A DNA stretch of 64,000 bases from Nostoc sp. MS1 (GTDB taxonomy: Bacteria; Cyanobacteriota; Cyanobacteriia; Cyanobacteriales; Nostocaceae). Positions within the stretch are counted from its first letter, which is position 1. The number at the start of each line of letters is the position of its first letter. The notes beneath the pieces were generated by a model. The model was not told the DNA's origin and did no database searches. It saw only the letters and a program-made list of their open reading frames with translations. The stretch is from NCBI RefSeq assembly GCF_019976755.1, contig NZ_AP023441.1:2973501-3037500 (forward strand), given 5' to 3'. A program made the translations under genes and the position numbers. Below, piece after piece: positions 51,173 to 59,786 of this stretch.

Positions 51173-52609
51173 TTACTCTGCCCAATCTTTCGCCCAAGCA
51201 AGGGTTTTGTGAACTTCTTCAATAGTTGCGGCTTCGCAGTAGAGGCGGAGGACTGGTTCTGTACCACTAAAGCGAATCATTAACCAACTATTATCGGCTA
51301 GGCGGAATTTGTAGCCGTCGATGGTGTTACAGTCAATAACTGCTTTACCTGCAATCTCTTTTAAGGGTTGGGTTTCGAGTTGTTGCAGTAGACGCGCCCT
51401 TACATCCATACTGGCTAGGGGTAAATCGATGCGATCGTAAGCTGAGGTGAAGCCTGTTTGCTGTTGTAGGTGGCGGTAATAATCGCCTAAATCTAACCCA
51501 GATTCCACGATCGCCTCTAAGACATACAATGCTGATAACAAGGCATCCCGTTCGGGAATATGGCTTCCGTAACCAATTCCTCCCGATTCTTCGCCACCTA
51601 ATAATACGGGTGCGGCTAACATGCGGTCAGCAATGTATTTATAACCAACGGCTGTTTCAAATATCGATAAGTTATGTAAGGCTGCTACCTTGGGCATTAA
51701 ATCGGAACCACTCACGGTTTTGACGATTTCGCCTGTAAAGTTGCGTCTTAAAGTCAAGTGGTCAATTAATATGGGGATTAAAACTTGAGAACTCAAGAAG
51801 TTAGCATTGCCATCTACAGCAGCAATGCGATCGCAATCTCCATCAAATACTAATCCTACAGATAAACCTGAAGGATTCTGTTCTCGATGATTACGTATAG
51901 TATCAAATAACTTGGAAAGGTATTTTGGTAAGGGTTCCGGCGCACCACCACCAAATAAAGGGTCGCGGTTAGTATTCAGTTCTTGCACGCGATCGCCGAG
52001 TAATCTACCCAAACCACTTGCTGCTGCACCGTGCATCACATCAGCAAATACCGTCAGTTTACCAGAGGCGATCGCTTCTCTTATCTTTGTAATATCAACT
52101 TTCCCTTGCAAACCTTGAGTATAACTAGGCCAGGGGTCAAACTTTTCTAACTTACCAGGAGTCGCGGCTACTGGCACTCCTACTGATAATAATGCTTCTA
52201 TATCTTTTGTAACTTCTTGTGATACTGAGCCACCAAAATAACCTTTAACTTTTAAGCCTAAATATGGGCCTGGGTTATGGCTGGCGGTAATAACTAGCGC
52301 CCCCAAAGCATTGAGTTGTTTCGCCGCCCAACTAAAAGCAGGTGTTGGAGCATAACTCTCACTGAGTAAAACATCAAATCCAACAGCAGTGACAGAATTG
52401 GCAACAGCACGGGCAAAATCCTCTGCCATAAAACGGCGATCGTAACCGACAATAATTGTCCGACTACCCACCGTCGAATAATAAGTATCATATAATACTT
52501 TTGCTGCAACTGGCGCGACCAAAGCTAGGCGTTCAAAGGTGAACTCATCACCAATCACGCCCCGCCAGCCGTCAGTACCAAACTTGATAGAGTTAGCTAT
52601 AACTGGCAT
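51173..52609 (-). CDS. phosphoglucomutase/phosphomannomutase family protein (copy 2)
   Basis: A 478-aa phosphohexomutase from MPVIANSIKFGTDGWRGVIG (an ATG 21 bases earlier is possible). Ser nucleophile in VITASHNPGPYLGLK, metal loop VFDGDCDRIAAVD, sugar loop LGGEESGGIGYGS, phosphate site IRFSGTEPVLRLY. It differs clearly from copy 1 at 26278-27705: the metal loop has Cys where copy 1 has Ser and many peripheral loops differ, so the two probably have distinct substrates (glucose versus mannose or glucosamine phosphates). Which is which cannot be decided by eye. Confidence 0.92.
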   Translation of the reverse strand: MPVIANSIKFGTDGWRGVIGDEFTFERLALVAPVAAKVLYDTYYSTVGSRTIIVGYDRRFMAEDFARAVANSVTAVGFDVLLSESYAPTPAFSWAAKQLNALGALVITASHNPGPYLGLKVKGYFGGSVSQEVTKDIEALLSVGVPVAATPGKLEKFDPWPSYTQGLQGKVDITKIREAIASGKLTVFADVMHGAAASGLGRLLGDRVQELNTNRDPLFGGGAPEPLPKYLSKLFDTIRNHREQNPSGLSVGLVFDGDCDRIAAVDGNANFLSSQVLIPILIDHLTLRRNFTGEIVKTVSGSDLMPKVAALHNLSIFETAVGYKYIADRMLAAPVLLGGEESGGIGYGSHIPERDALLSALYVLEAIVESGLDLGDYYRHLQQQTGFTSAYDRIDLPLASMDVRARLLQQLETQPLKEIAGKAVIDCNTIDGYKFRLADNSWLMIRFSGTEPVLRLYCEAATIEEVHKTLAWAKDWAE

Positions 52610-52828
52610 TGGGGAACCCTCAGTAGACACTTGAGGATTTTAGCATTTGTACAGGTTCCCAAGTGATAAAAGCGGCAGAAGAGAAGTGAGGGAGATGAGG
52701 GAGCAGGGGAATAGAGGACAAAAAACTAATGACTGTTGACTAATGACCAAATATTAATAATCCTTAATAGTAAATACTATTAAGGACTGAAATTAAAAAT
52801 ATAAATTGCTCACAATTATGGGCTTTTG

Positions 52829-53329
52829 TTAAAAATCGTCAAGAAATTGACTCAAGCGGCTAATTACAGGGTCAATTTCTTCCGGAGGGTGAACAGCATT
52901 ACTAGTAGTAGTAGTGGGGTTAACTACTTCTACGGCTGGTGCTGATGGGGGAGCAGAGTAAACCAGAGTAGGTCGCTCACTCACCATAATTGCGAGATGC
53001 GCCAGTTGTTGCGTTAATTGCAAAATCTGGCGTTCCAGCGCCTCCAAACGATTAGATTCCTTGGCAAAAAAACGTTCCTCAAGGTCAGCTATTTGACGGC
53101 GCAGTTCAGCGATTTTCGGTTCAACCGACTCTGTTGCTGCTGTTTTAGAACCAGATTTTACAGATTCCGGTACGCATAAATATTGCCATAGGGCTTCTTT
53201 ACAGAGGTCGCTAAAAGTCTTGTCTGGTTGTTTTTCTAAAAAGTTTTCTACAACCGCTAACAAACTTTCATCAGCGACCTCTGGGTTGAACGTGACCGAC
53301 TTAACTACCTTTTTTGACCATTGGAACAT
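52829..53329 (-). CDS. parR: ParR-like partner of chromosomal ParM (CorR-type adaptor candidate)
   Basis: A 166-aa protein 5 bp after parM. Residues 1-14 (MFQWSKKVVKSVTF) make a strikingly amphipathic helix by helical wheel: Trp4, Val8, Val12, Val9 and Phe2 on one face, Lys6, Lys10, Gln3 and Lys7 on the other, as expected for membrane binding. Residues about 9-51 fit a ribbon-helix-helix (SVTFNPEVADESLLAVVENF, SDLCKEALWQYL) as in ParR. A coiled coil (about 71-118) and a Pro/Thr linker lead to a C-terminal helix (PVISRLSQFLDDF), the position where ParR docks on ParM ends. I infer a membrane adaptor. I recall an Anabaena pair called CorM/CorR; the name is not proven here. Confidence 0.78.
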   Translation of the reverse strand: MFQWSKKVVKSVTFNPEVADESLLAVVENFLEKQPDKTFSDLCKEALWQYLCVPESVKSGSKTAATESVEPKIAELRRQIADLEERFFAKESNRLEALERQILQLTQQLAHLAIMVSERPTLVYSAPPSAPAVEVVNPTTTTSNAVHPPEEIDPVISRLSQFLDDF

Positions 53330-53334
53330 TCTTT

Positions 53335-54483
53335 TTAAGCCCTAGAAGAGCGACTGGAAGCTAATTGTGCCTCTCCATAAATATACTGCCCTAAAGCGTT
53401 CGCTTGTCGAGAAGGAGCAGCTAAGTGAGCATTAATTTTGGCATCTTTGAGTAGACGTTGTACATCTTCCCAGAAGAACTCACCACCACCACCAGTAATA
53501 ATTACATCGGTAACACGTTCTGGCAACCAAGCCAATACACGGCTGCAAATTTCACGAGAAAACTGCTCTATCAAGTTAGGCAGAGAATCATCCAAGTTAG
53601 TTGGCTTACTAGCACCTTTGGGACGATAGAAACGCTCACCTTTGGGCTTGTTAACAGCAGAAATTAACGCCAAAGACTGACTATCTGCACCTTCGATTTC
53701 CGCAGCCACTAGTTCATAGAACTTGTTCATACCGAAATCTTCACTCTTAGAAGCACCGCGTGCAAAGCGGAAATTATCAACCATGAGTAAATCAATGGTT
53801 TGATGTCCGATATCAACGATCGCTGTAGAAATTTTTGTAAAATCAGGGCTACTGCCATTCTTTTTAGGCTGTGCTTCTGACCACAGGAGACTACCGTAAC
53901 CTTCTGGCATTACCCATACTTTGGTGATGTTCAAAGATAGAGATTCACCACGGAAGTTGAGAACATGAGGCCCGGTAACTTGGCTAATTATTTGTGCTTT
54001 TTCCCGTTCAAATTGCTCTAAAGAGAGAAAAGGCAGACCTAATACTACGGAAATTTCATCTTTAAGTTTGAAGTAGCCAGCGCTTGCCAGCACCTTAATT
54101 AGTGCATCTTCTACTTTAGATTGACCGACTCCCAAGTTAGCCCCAAAGTCTGCTGCTAATTGACCGACGGCATAGCCTTTGCCTTGATATTCCAACCACA
54201 AGTCCATTAAAGGGTCGGTAGCACGGGCTTCAAAAACGCCGCCACGTACTTGTTCTATTGTCATTTGCTTGACGTTGGCAGGTACGAACACAACGTTATT
54301 TGGTTCGCGGCTAACACAAGTTTTTGTAGAAGTTCTGCCTAAGTCAACGCTGAGAATAGCTTTACCAGAACCATTACTGGCTTTGGGGGTTGTAGCAGTA
54401 TTAATTGGGGTAGATGCTGACACTCTGTTTAAAGGAATAGCAGCAGCATTCATTGGGGTAGCGGCGGAAGGTTGGTCTGTCAT
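53335..54483 (-). CDS. parM: ParM/StbA-like actin homologue (CorM-type cytoskeletal protein candidate)
   Basis: A 382-aa actin-fold ATPase. Phosphate-1 motif ILSVDLGRTSTKT (about 43-55, Asp47), phosphate-2 STAIVDIGHQTIDLL (about 218-232, Asp223) and adenosine motif TDVIITGGGGEFFWEDV (about 324-340) are intact, so it should bind nucleotide and polymerise. An N-terminal 40-residue Ala/Thr/Pro-rich extension and a Ser/Arg tail are additions to the 320-aa plasmid ParM. It is transcribed with the ParR-like gene. Its 220-bp upstream region has no parC-type iteron array, only two TAGGCGAA copies. The chromosomal-type neighbours (DedA, phosphohexomutase) argue against a plasmid segregation role. Confidence 0.88.
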   Translation of the reverse strand: MTDQPSAATPMNAAAIPLNRVSASTPINTATTPKASNGSGKAILSVDLGRTSTKTCVSREPNNVVFVPANVKQMTIEQVRGGVFEARATDPLMDLWLEYQGKGYAVGQLAADFGANLGVGQSKVEDALIKVLASAGYFKLKDEISVVLGLPFLSLEQFEREKAQIISQVTGPHVLNFRGESLSLNITKVWVMPEGYGSLLWSEAQPKKNGSSPDFTKISTAIVDIGHQTIDLLMVDNFRFARGASKSEDFGMNKFYELVAAEIEGADSQSLALISAVNKPKGERFYRPKGASKPTNLDDSLPNLIEQFSREICSRVLAWLPERVTDVIITGGGGEFFWEDVQRLLKDAKINAHLAAPSRQANALGQYIYGEAQLASSRSSRA

Positions 54484-54703
54484 AAAAGTCCTCGTGCTTA
54501 CTTACCTGTAAAAAGTTATCATGCCGGTTGTACAAACAAGGGGGATACCAGAAATCCTGAGTTTCGTCAAGTGTAGCTACTAACACGCCAAATTTTAAAG
54601 TTTTAGTAAAATTTAGGCGAAATCAATTCAGCATTATTTGGCATAGTGTAGGCGAATTTTTACCAGATGTAACCCCCAGGTGTAAAGAAAAAAGAACTTT
54701 ATG

Positions 54704-55321
54704 TCAAATTCTGGTATTTCTACGCTTACGTCTGAGTACCCAGACTACAAATGCCACCACTAGAGTGCCTAGTACAATTTTGGATACAGGAGCAAGGTAC
54801 TTATCCACAAGTTCATACTGACTACCTAACAGATACCCTGAGTATGTTAGCAAACCAACCCAAGCAGCGCTACCTAAAGTCGTATAGAATAAGAAAGGTA
54901 ACAAAGGCATATTGCTAACGCCTGCTGGTACGGAAATCAAAGTGCGTACACCAGGAATTAAACGACCGATTAAAACTGCCTTGTTACCCTGAGTATCAAA
55001 CCATTTCTTCGCTTTAGTAATATCTTTGCTAGATACACTAATCCACTTGCCATATTTATCGGCTAAATCTCGTAAACGCCTTTCACCCAAAAACTTTCCA
55101 GGGTAATACCAAACCAAAGCGCCAATTGTAGAACCTAAAAGCCCAGCGACAAATACACCGGCAATATTTAACTTTGACCCTGGCAGATTTGCTGTATAGC
55201 CAGCCAACGGCATGATTAACTCTGAAGGAATGGGTGGAAACAGATTCTCTACAAACATCAGTAGAGCTATCCCCCAGTAGCCTAGAGATTCGATAATATT
55301 TTTTATCCAATCAGATGACAT
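54704..55321 (-). CDS. DedA-family membrane protein
   Basis: A 205-aa inner-membrane protein with about five spans and the DedA signatures ENLFPPIPSELIMPLAGYTA, GALVWYYPGKFLG and the re-entrant-loop segment GRLIPGVRTLISVPAGVSNM. DedA proteins are linked to undecaprenyl phosphate and other lipid translocation and to membrane potential. It lies upstream of the ParM-like gene on the same strand, but a 220-bp gap makes co-transcription uncertain. Confidence 0.93.
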   Translation of the reverse strand: MSSDWIKNIIESLGYWGIALLMFVENLFPPIPSELIMPLAGYTANLPGSKLNIAGVFVAGLLGSTIGALVWYYPGKFLGERRLRDLADKYGKWISVSSKDITKAKKWFDTQGNKAVLIGRLIPGVRTLISVPAGVSNMPLLPFLFYTTLGSAAWVGLLTYSGYLLGSQYELVDKYLAPVSKIVLGTLVVAFVVWVLRRKRRNTRI

Positions 55322-55475
55322 GGATTTGTGATTGAAAACTGTGGTGATTTATCGTTATTCAATTTAGCTTGATTTTTACAAAACTTCATAAATTATGAAG
55401 ATAGCAGTAGTTCAAGGATGCAGGTTGTAAGGGAAAGAATCATTTCTTCATCTCTCCCTATTTCCTCGTCTGTGT

Positions 55476-56552
55476 CTACACAGTTGGAGTTAGTGATTGC
55501 ACTCTTGATTCAGATTGCCAGTCCAAGGGGTTCCACACCCGGTCTTCCAAAGCCATCTGCTCAATTAAACTTGCTAATCTGAGGGCTTTGAGCGCCTGTT
55601 CACCACCGACTGAGGGCTGATTACCACCATGTACGCAGTTAACAAAATGCTCAAGTTCTGCGCTCAAGGGTTGAATGTTGGTGGTATAAACCTTCTCAAT
55701 TACGCCATCTTGTCTGTAATGACGATGGTCATTTAGTGAGTTAGCAGGGGTTTGACGGTGGATCAAAATTTCATTCTTGAGAAAATCCGCTTCGGTAAAG
55801 GAGTTTTTACAGTGGGCAACTATGCGACGGATTTTCCGATGAGTGACTTTGCTGGCTGTGAGAGTCGCCACAATTCCATTAGCAAACCCTAAAGTCGCAG
55901 TTACATAATCTAAATAACCAGAATCTAAGGCGCGGGTTCCACTGGCGGTTAATTTTGTTACTGGTGAGGCAGCTAGTTCTAATAGCAAGTCAATGTCATG
56001 AATCATTAAATCCAGCACGACTGAAACATCATTGGCTCGGTCTGAATAGGGACTCATGCGATGAGCTTCTAGTGCAAGAACTTCTTCAGTCTTTAAGACT
56101 TTGCTTAGTTCTTGGAAGGCTGGGTTGAAGCGCTCAATGTGACCTACTTGCAGAATACACTGAGATTCAGCAGCAGCATTCACTAGCGATTCCGCCTCGG
56201 AAATACTAGCAGCAATGGGTTTTTCGATTAAAACGTGGATTCCGGCTAACAGACAATTAATCCCCACGGCGTAATGTAAGCGAGTGGGGACGGCAACACA
56301 GACAGCTTCCACATGAGGAAGCAAGTCACAGTAATCCTCAAAAAAACGCACCTTGTATTTACTGGCAGTTTCTAAGCCTCGTTCGACGTTGATATCTGCC
56401 ACGCCAACCAGTTCAACATCTTTCATGGAACTGAGTACGCGGGTATGATGCTGGCCCATGTTACCCACACCAATTACGCCTATGCGAATTGGTCGTGGCT
56501 GGTTACGTTGTGAAAATGAATTTGGTTCTGCCACTGACATGCTATTTTGCAC
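55476..56552 (-). CDS. Gfo/Idh/MocA family oxidoreductase
   Basis: A 358-aa NAD(P)-dependent dehydrogenase. I choose the GTG at 56552 because GAGGAG lies 9 bases upstream; an ATG four codons later is possible. The Rossmann fold has IGVIGVGNMGQHHTRVL at the N-terminus, the catalytic Lys in HVLIEKPIAAS and the dehydrogenase-domain VGHIERFNPAF, LDLMIHDIDLLLEL with the conserved H-D. Substrates (sugars, sugar nucleotides, bilins in BvdR-like relatives) cannot be chosen from these motifs. Monocistronic. Confidence 0.9.
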   Translation of the reverse strand: MQNSMSVAEPNSFSQRNQPRPIRIGVIGVGNMGQHHTRVLSSMKDVELVGVADINVERGLETASKYKVRFFEDYCDLLPHVEAVCVAVPTRLHYAVGINCLLAGIHVLIEKPIAASISEAESLVNAAAESQCILQVGHIERFNPAFQELSKVLKTEEVLALEAHRMSPYSDRANDVSVVLDLMIHDIDLLLELAASPVTKLTASGTRALDSGYLDYVTATLGFANGIVATLTASKVTHRKIRRIVAHCKNSFTEADFLKNEILIHRQTPANSLNDHRHYRQDGVIEKVYTTNIQPLSAELEHFVNCVHGGNQPSVGGEQALKALRLASLIEQMALEDRVWNPLDWQSESRVQSLTPTV

Positions 56553-57573
56553 TATTGTTCTCTCCTCAACCACCAAATTTAGAGACGCTATGGCCGTTGG
56601 CCTTTATACTAAACAGCCAATTATGATCCGTCTAAAACCATCCAGATGGTAACATAGAGGCCTGTTCATGAAGAATTTCAAACTTTGTAATCAGTTCCCG
56701 TAATTTGGCTGTCTTTGTTATAGACATTTCTAAATTTCTCAATTTTCTGAGATTTATGCTGAAAATTTATGTATATTTTATTACATTTTAACCTCGGTAA
56801 AATAATCCCTGAAAGTAATTTAGTTAATAAAATAACTATATGGAAAATCAATGATTTTATTGTTAGTAAAATCACTAATTATTATAAATAATACACGTAG
56901 GTGAACAGATAAAAAAATATTTATCTGAGATTGTCATAGCAGTTAGACTTAGATGATTGTTGCATTATTTGCAGATTACGTCCTCTATTTTTAGGGAGAC
57001 AATGGTGTAAATATTTTGCTATGGCTACGGTAAAAGGCAGGAGCGAGGAGGCAGCAGGCAGCAGGCAGCAGGCAGAAAGTAGAAGATAGAAACATTTCTG
57101 TTGCTAAGATTTGCCCTTTTAGAATTTACTAATATATATGCTTTTGGCTTTGAACACCTAAAATTTACAGTGTATTGAAGGTTGCTTCTAGCTAGCGGTA
57201 GAAAGATAATTTTGTGATTAACCTTGCTAATTTTAAATTTTGCGGAAAGTTTTGTAGGTAACTGATGTTCGCGTAGCATATACGCAGGATTTACCCGGAG
57301 GGGTTTCCCGCGCCCTGGAACGCCACTTGCTACAACGGGGGGAACCCCCGAAGTTTGCCCGGAGGGAAACCCTCCTTGCAACTTCTCTCCGCAACGCAGT
57401 GGCTCAACTTTTCAAGACGGATTTTGGATTGTCTTTTCGGTATAAACCCCGCCCTATCTGGGCAAAACAAATTTAAAATCCCTAAGTTGCGTCTCAACAA
57501 TGGGCGCACAGTCAATCTAAAATCACAAATCTAAAATCCACAATTGATTCACTGCCCAAAAATTGAAACTGAA
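56553..57573. repeat. 1-kb spacer with heptamer STRR and compound dispersed repeat (copy B)
   Basis: No gene supported in 1021 bp; the ORFs here are translations of repeats or AT-rich DNA. 57050-57077 has four GGCAGCA heptamers, the last imperfect. 57239-57432 is a compound repeat whose ends, TTTTGCGGAAAGTTTT and CTTTTCAAGACGGATTTTGG, match copy A near 51119-51170 while its middle holds about 160 bp of extra palindromic GC-rich sequence, including GTTCGCGTAGCATATACGC. The first half (56577-57000) is AT-rich. Confidence 0.6.
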
Positions 57574-58248
57574 ATGAAAGCTGTAATTTTACTATCTGGT
57601 GGACTAGACTCTTCGACAATTTTGTATCAAGCTAAAGCAGATGGTTGTGAGTGTTACTCTATATCTTTTGACTACCAACAGCGACATCGACGAGAACTGG
57701 ACTCTGCTTTTTTAGTAGGACAAAAAGCTGGGGTAATAGAACATCAAGTGGTAAATTTTGATTTACGCCTGTGGGGTGGTTCAGCATTGACAGACAACTC
57801 GATTGATTTGCCACAAGAGCGTTCGTTGGATGAAATGTCACAAAATATTCCTATTACCTACGTACCGGCACGGAACACGATATTTTTGAGTTTTGCTTTG
57901 GCTTATGCGGAAGCGATCGCCGCACAGCGAGTATATATTGGTGTCAACGCTCTAGATTATTCAGGATATCCAGACTGTCGCCCCGACTATATCCAAGCGA
58001 TGCAGGAAGTTTACCGCCTGGGAACCAAACAGGGACGCGAAGGTCAACCCATAGAAATAGTTGCGCCCTTAATCAATCTGAAAAAAACCGAAATCATCCA
58101 ATTAGGCAATCAATTAGGCGTTCCTTGGGACTTAACATGGTCATGTTATGCCGGTGCAGATGTCGCTTGCGGCGTTTGTGATTCTTGCCGCTTACGTCTA
58201 GCAGCTTTTGCAGAATTGGGGTTACAAGATCCAGTTCCTTATGCTTAG
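57574..58248 (+). CDS. queC: 7-cyano-7-deazaguanine synthase QueC
   Basis: A 224-aa enzyme that turns 7-carboxy-7-deazaguanine, ATP and ammonia into preQ0 for queuosine-type modification. PP-loop ATP motif AVILLSGGLDSST at the N-terminus; VPARNTIFLSFALAYAEAI; the structural zinc site with four Cys in SCYAGADVACGVCDSCRLR. I start at the ATG at 57574, where the conserved MKAVILLSGG begins; an in-frame ATG 30 bases earlier adds an unlike leader. No other que gene is nearby. It ends in G-rich repeat DNA facing the convergent CNNM gene. Confidence 0.95.
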   Translation: MKAVILLSGGLDSSTILYQAKADGCECYSISFDYQQRHRRELDSAFLVGQKAGVIEHQVVNFDLRLWGGSALTDNSIDLPQERSLDEMSQNIPITYVPARNTIFLSFALAYAEAIAAQRVYIGVNALDYSGYPDCRPDYIQAMQEVYRLGTKQGREGQPIEIVAPLINLKKTEIIQLGNQLGVPWDLTWSCYAGADVACGVCDSCRLRLAAFAELGLQDPVPYA

Positions 58249-58249
58249 A

Positions 58250-58343
58250 GAGTGGAGAGTGGGGGAAGTTTGGGGAGTAGGGGGAGTAAGGGAAGAATTT
58301 CTACTTATATTGTCTCCCTCATCTCCCCCCACTCCCTCATCCC
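58250..58343. repeat. inverted purine/pyrimidine low-complexity tract
   Basis: A GGGGAGTAGGGGGAG tract is followed within 50 bases by CTCCCCCCACTCCCTC, so the two halves could pair as a long imperfect hairpin between convergent queC and CNNM genes. Confidence 0.6.
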
Positions 58344-59699
58344 CTAACTTCCACCCAAGCGCCGCACTTGAATTTGATGCAGCCTCGGCCCGTCAACGGA
58401 GATGACTGTAAATTCGATGTTGTCATAGTGGAAAGTTTCGCCTTTGATGGGCATTTTTTGGAACTGATAGAGTAAAAATCCGGCTAGGGTCTGATACTGT
58501 TTTGTTAAAGGCAAATTGAGATGCAAAACTTCGTTCAGGTCTTCTAGATTGATTTGGGCTTGCACTAAAAACGTCTGCGGGTCTTGCATCTCAATTAGCA
58601 AGTCCTCATTATTTGAGGGTTGACCAGCATTGCCAATAATTTCTGCAATCACATCTTGGATTGTCACCAATCCCACAGTACCGCCAAATTCATCGACGAC
58701 TATGACCATTGCTGGCTTTTCTTGCTGCATCATTGGTAATAGTTCACTAAGAGGGGTGTTTTCTGGTACGAACCGCGCTGGACGCATCCAAGATTGAATT
58801 TGTGTTTCTAGATATAACTGATTGGCTGCTAAGGGTTTGGCTAAATCTCTAAAATAGACAATTCCCCGAATATCATCTAAAGATTCGCCAATGATGGGAT
58901 AACGAGAGTGTCCCGTACTGATCATCTGTTCGAGTAGGTGTTGAAATGTCGCATCGTTAGATAAGACAATAATTCCGTTGCGGGGAATCATCACATCTTG
59001 TGCTGTTATATCACCAAACTCAAAGATGTTATTTAGCAGTTCTCTCTCTGCCATCTGTAAGCCTGTAGATTCCCTTTCTGTGGAAATAATTAACTGCAAT
59101 TCTTCTGGGGTTACAGGTGGTCGCCAGCTTTGACCTGTGTATTCAATGCGAAATAGCTTTAATAAATAACTGGTAGATTGATTGAGAATCCAAATAAAGG
59201 GACGGAAAAAACGCACGATCGCTCTGACAGCCGGCCCCAAAAAACGGGCTAACTGTTCTGAATACAGCATGGCCACGGATTTGGGACACAGTTCGCCTAA
59301 AACGATTTGCAAATAAGCTATCAAGAAAAAGGCAATGGGAATTGATAGAGAATGAGCAACAAAATTATTCACATTGGCGGGTAATGGCCAAGATTTCATC
59401 CACGCACGTATAATTACGGCAATCGAACTTTCCCCTATCCAGCCCAAAGCCAAGCTAGAAAGGGTGATACCTAACTGGGTTGTAGATAACAATCTATCGA
59501 TGTTGCGCTGTAGTGACTCAACTGCGATCGCCTGAATATCACCAGACATAACTAGCTGATGAATCCGCGATCGCCTGACTGTCACTATCGAAAACTCTGC
59601 CGCGACAAAAAAAGCATTGATCAAAATCAGCAGCAGCACTGATAACAATCGCAGCCCCACATCTGTCAAACTCAAATTAGGAAATTCGTTCACCGCCAA
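58344..59699 (-). CDS. hemolysin-family CNNM/CBS transporter-like protein (CorC/TlyC type)
   Basis: A 451-aa inner-membrane protein. The DUF21/CNNM membrane domain (about 1-195, four spans, INAFFVAAEFSIVTVRRSRI) precedes a CBS pair (about 215-345, TAQDVMIPRNGIIVLSNDAT and PLSELLPMMQQEKPAMVIVV) and a C-terminal CorC/HlyC domain with VTIQDVIAEIIG. Relatives are Mg2+/Co2+ efflux transporters gated by Mg-ATP at the CBS pair; older names are haemolysin-like. Ion specificity here is not known. It is alone, with STRRs upstream. Confidence 0.9.
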   Translation of the reverse strand: MAVNEFPNLSLTDVGLRLLSVLLLILINAFFVAAEFSIVTVRRSRIHQLVMSGDIQAIAVESLQRNIDRLLSTTQLGITLSSLALGWIGESSIAVIIRAWMKSWPLPANVNNFVAHSLSIPIAFFLIAYLQIVLGELCPKSVAMLYSEQLARFLGPAVRAIVRFFRPFIWILNQSTSYLLKLFRIEYTGQSWRPPVTPEELQLIISTERESTGLQMAERELLNNIFEFGDITAQDVMIPRNGIIVLSNDATFQHLLEQMISTGHSRYPIIGESLDDIRGIVYFRDLAKPLAANQLYLETQIQSWMRPARFVPENTPLSELLPMMQQEKPAMVIVVDEFGGTVGLVTIQDVIAEIIGNAGQPSNNEDLLIEMQDPQTFLVQAQINLEDLNEVLHLNLPLTKQYQTLAGFLLYQFQKMPIKGETFHYDNIEFTVISVDGPRLHQIQVRRLGGS

Positions 59700-59705
59700 A
59701 TTTTG

Positions 59706-59763
59706 TTAGTCATTGGTCATTAGTCATTAGTCATTAGTCATTAGTCCATAGTCCATAGTCAAA
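59706..59763. repeat. heptamer STRR CATTAGT/CATAGTC
   Basis: About eight TAGTCAT-type heptamers upstream of the CNNM gene, drifting to ATAGTCC and ATAGTCA units. Confidence 0.8.
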
Positions 59764-59786
59764 AGGCAGAACTCTTTAATTTTGAA

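Noticed and set aside
54484..54703. parC-like centromere upstream of ParM
   Set aside because: Only two TAGGCGAA copies; no tandem iterons of the kind ParR binds.
56678..56875. 65-codon ORF in AT-rich spacer
   Set aside because: AT-rich composition, no ribosome site, no recognisable protein features.
57025..57515. ORFs of 61-118 codons on the minus strand before queC
   Set aside because: They lie in STRR and compound palindromic repeats, with Pro/Gly-rich translations typical of repeat DNA.
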